Below, piece after piece: positions 6,071 to 7,783 of a stretch of 7,783 nt of DNA; within the stretch, counting starts at the first letter, position 1, and each line of letters begins with the position of its first letter. Source of the stretch: CAYLZN01 sp964387935 (GTDB lineage: Bacteria > Acidobacteriota > Vicinamibacteria > Vicinamibacterales > JAFNAJ01); assembly GCA_964387935.1 (NCBI GenBank), contig CAYLZN010000282.1, positions 1 to 7,783 on the forward strand. The letters run 5' to 3'. Position numbers and translations under genes: made by a program. Below the pieces are notes generated by a model. That model searched no databases. It saw only the letters and a list, made by a program, of their open reading frames with translations, and was not told the origin of the DNA.

Positions 6071-6496
6071 ATGCGGGCGTTCCTCGACGCCAACGTGCTG
6101 TTCTCCGCCAGCAACGCTGGCAGCAACATCGCGCGCCTGATCGATGTGCTGTGCGTGCGGGGGACCGCCGTCTCGAGCGACCTCGCGGTCGAGGAGGCGC
6201 GGCGCAACATCACCGTGAAGCGCGCGGCCTGGTTGCCGGCCTTCGACCACCTGCTCCGTTCCGTGGAGGTCGTGCCGTCGGCGCTGTTCGAGCTGCCGGT
6301 GCGGGTGCCCCCCAAGGACGCGCCACTGCTCTGCGCAGCCATTTGGAGCCGCGTTTACCTGTTCGTGACCGGGGACCGACGTGACTTCGGTCACCTGATG
6401 GGGCAACACGTTCTCGGCGTGGAAATCGTGTCGCCGCTGCGGCTCGCCCAGATCCTGGCCGAGCAGCGTGTCCCGACCAAGCAGGCCCCGGGGTGA
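6071..6496 (+). CDS. PIN-domain toxin (VapC-like ribonuclease)
   Basis: This 141-residue PIN-domain protein is a predicted Mg2+/Mn2+-dependent RNase and the toxin of a VapBC-type module. Acidic metal ligands fit the family: Asp6 in LDANVLFSA, Glu41/Glu42 in AVEEARRN, Asp83 in PPKDAPLL and Asp102/Asp105 in TGDRRDF. The arrangement is complete, so the enzyme is probably active. It begins 5 nt after the antitoxin stop with only a weak GAAG upstream, so it likely depends on translation of the antitoxin gene, keeping toxin synthesis tied to its neutraliser. The RNA target cannot be predicted. The module sits between decayed genes and a TonB receptor, in keeping with mobile accessory DNA. Confidence 0.92.
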   Translation: MRAFLDANVLFSASNAGSNIARLIDVLCVRGTAVSSDLAVEEARRNITVKRAAWLPAFDHLLRSVEVVPSALFELPVRVPPKDAPLLCAAIWSRVYLFVTGDRRDFGHLMGQHVLGVEIVSPLRLAQILAEQRVPTKQAPG

Positions 6497-6520
6497 ACCA
6501 GCTCGTGTTGCGCCAGACGA

Positions 6521-6541
6521 CTCACGGCAGGCCGCCGTGAG
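6521..6541 (+). terminator. Hairpin downstream of the toxin gene
   Basis: CTCACGGC-AGGCC-GCCGTGAG is a perfect 8-bp stem with a 5-nt loop, 24 nt after the toxin stop codon. No T-tract follows, so it is a non-canonical terminator or an mRNA 3'-end stabiliser for the toxin-antitoxin transcript. Confidence 0.45.
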
Positions 6542-6678
6542 ATCCGCGCCGGAGTACGGCAGGTCGATGCGGTGGATCCGGCAGGATTCCGCCAGGCGGC
6601 GAAGATGGTCCGCCAGTCTGAAGATCGCGGGCCCGCGCGGCGTCGCGTAACGGCGCCCAAGGCTGTCGTGACAAACGG

Positions 6679-6709
6679 TTGCAACTGCCGTTCGCGCTCG
6701 GCGTAGAAT
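6679..6709 (+). promoter_or_regulatory. Putative promoter of the TonB-dependent receptor gene
   Basis: TTGCAA (6679-6684) and TAGAAT (6704-6709) are separated by 19 nt, longer than the ideal 17. The start would be near 6716, giving a leader of about 90 nt with GGAGGGGAG just before the start codon. The -10 hexamer matches the one proposed for the dienelactone hydrolase gene. Confidence 0.45.
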
Positions 6710-6806
6710 CCCCCTCGCATCGTCGCAGTTCAGCGTCCGGGCCGCGTCACGGGCTTCTGCGGGCGGACGGTTCGTGCAATCTGACCGAGTCCGACGGAGG
6801 GGAGCA

Positions 6807-7783
6807 ATGCGCACTCGAGTCCTGCTGCTGTCCTTTGCGACGGCCATGCGCCTGGCCGCGCCTGCCGCGGCCCAGCTCGTTACCGGGTCGATTGCCGGGG
6901 TGGTCACCGACGACAGCGGTGCCGTCATGCCCGGTGTGACGGTCACGCTGACGTCCGACCGCCTGATCGGCGGCTCGCGGATGGAGGTGAGTCTCGACAA
7001 CGGCACCTACCGTTTCGACAACCTGAGCCCGGGGACGTACGACGCCAAGTTCGAACTGCCCGGCTTCCGCAGCATCGAACGGACCGGGATCAAGATTGCC
7101 GCGGGCTTCGTCGCCGCCATCAACGCGAGGCTGGAGGTCGGCTCGCTGGAGGAGACGATTACGGTCAGCGGCGAGTCGCCGGTCGTGGACACGCGCTCCA
7201 ACGTCCAGCAGACGGTCATGAACCAGGAACTGCTCGAGGGCGTGCCGACCGGCCGCGACGTGTGGTCGGTGGCGAAAATCATCCCGGGCGTGGCCGTCGG
7301 CACCTACGACGTGGGCGGCACCCAGGGCATGCAGCAGAGTGCGATGTCGGCCCATGGCTCGCGCACCGACGACAAGACGTTCGCCATCGACGGGCTCTCG
7401 GTGAACTGGCCGGGCGGCGGCGGCGGATCGACGATGGTCTACTACGACCAGGGGATGTTCGAGGAGGTCAACTACCAGACGTCGGCCATCCCGGCCGAGG
7501 TCGCCATCGGCGGCGTGTACATGAACATGGTCACCAAGGCCGGCGGAAACCGCTGGCGCGGCGACCTGCGCTACTACTTCGCCAACGACAGCACGCAGGC
7601 CGAGAACTTCGAGAACGTCAGCCGCGAGTTCAACTTCGCGGGGGGCAACCCCGTCGACACGCAGTACGACTTCAACGTGAGCGCGGCGGGCCCGATCGCG
7701 CAGGACAGGAGCTGGTTCTTCGGCTGCTACCGCCGGAGGCGCGTAGACAACCTCGTGCTGAGCGTGAAGAACGCCGACGGCAG
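6807..7783 (+). CDS. TonB-dependent receptor, Oar-like with carboxypeptidase-regulatory domain (5' part)
   Basis: The frame starts at ATG 6807, with GGAGG 6 nt upstream, and stays open to the right edge: 325 codons, C-terminally truncated by the window. A signal peptide (residues 1-23, ending PAAAQ) is followed by a carboxypeptidase-regulatory-like beta-sandwich, VTGSIAGVVTDDSGAVMPGV (25-44), with DNGTYRFDNLSPGTYDAKF further on. A plug-like region then has EETITVSGESPVVDTRS, the GVPTGRDVWSVAKIIPGV segment and AIDGLSVNWPGGG. Next come MNMVTKAGGNRWRGDLRYYF and, near the edge, the FNVSAAGPIAQDRSWFF strand pattern that opens the barrel. Such outer-membrane receptors are numerous in Acidobacteriota and take up glycans or other large substrates with TonB energy; the ligand is unknown. 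Arg15 within the signal peptide core is slightly unusual. The CE15 esterase nearby hints at plant-polymer use, but no co-transcription is seen. Confidence 0.93.
   Translation, partial: MRTRVLLLSFATAMRLAAPAAAQLVTGSIAGVVTDDSGAVMPGVTVTLTSDRLIGGSRMEVSLDNGTYRFDNLSPGTYDAKFELPGFRSIERTGIKIAAGFVAAINARLEVGSLEETITVSGESPVVDTRSNVQQTVMNQELLEGVPTGRDVWSVAKIIPGVAVGTYDVGGTQGMQQSAMSAHGSRTDDKTFAIDGLSVNWPGGGGGSTMVYYDQGMFEEVNYQTSAIPAEVAIGGVYMNMVTKAGGNRWRGDLRYYFANDSTQAENFENVSREFNFAGGNPVDTQYDFNVSAAGPIAQDRSWFFGCYRRRRVDNLVLSVKNADG

Larger units (their letters stand above)
6497..6806 (+). other. Intergenic region: hairpin, promoter and leader, no convincing gene
   Basis: These 310 bases contain the hairpin at 6521-6541, a promoter candidate at 6679-6709 and about 90 nt of untranslated leader for the TonB receptor gene. 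Short open frames exist on both strands but lack start signals and recognisable domains. One minus-strand stretch (about 6505-6660) has protein-like composition and is discussed among the findings. Confidence 0.5.

Noticed and set aside
6017..7006. Minus-strand open frame of 329 codons across toxin, spacer and TonB start
   Set aside because: It runs antisense to two well-supported genes; only the short intergenic part looks protein-like, and that is reported separately with low interest.

Overview
The window is a stretch of high-GC chromosome. The gene content fits a soil or sediment Acidobacteriota, perhaps the Vicinamibacteria. The pointers are an Oar-like TonB-dependent receptor with an N-terminal carboxypeptidase-regulatory domain, a CE15 glucuronoyl esterase, a Tat-like dienelactone hydrolase and surface-protein debris with repeats of a type common in that phylum. 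The taxonomic assignment is inference; no marker gene is present.

Positions 16-2040, minus strand, hold a compact three-gene unit: a DUF134 helix-turn-helix protein, a NifX/NifB-type FeMo-cofactor-binding-domain protein and a PLP enzyme of the Cys/Met (trans-sulfuration) family. The first two genes overlap by 32 bp and the last two by 4 bp (ATGA). The unit starts at a near-consensus promoter whose spacer is almost filled by a perfect 8-4-8 palindrome, which looks like a repressor operator and is probably bound by the DUF134 product itself. This is the most interesting part of the window: a metal-cofactor-type small protein tied translationally to a sulfur amino acid enzyme, with no nitrogenase gene in view.

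Positions 2204-4412 hold two convergent alpha/beta-hydrolase genes: an exported CE15 esterase (plus) and a dienelactone hydrolase with a twin-arginine-like N-terminus (minus). Their 3' ends overlap by 30 bp, and a GC-rich hairpin lies inside the esterase tail.

Positions 4410-5672, minus strand, read as one 420-codon open frame, but this is misleading. Recognisable protein segments jump between frames: a signal peptide plus a YVTN-like propeller start, a Cys-rich tail in another frame, a second exported protein with a TolB-like propeller start, and an acidobacterial-type 'VERAMWW' repeat split over two frames. I read it as two frameshifted, probably internally deleted surface-protein genes that were originally coupled through an ATGA overlap. 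Sequencing error could explain some of the shifts.

Positions 5764-6541, plus strand, hold a toxin-antitoxin module (AbrB/MazE-type antitoxin and PIN-domain toxin, VapBC-like) with an operator-like palindrome upstream and a hairpin downstream. After about 310 bp without a convincing gene, the 5' part of a TonB-dependent receptor runs off the right edge; it has a clear Shine-Dalgarno sequence and a likely promoter.
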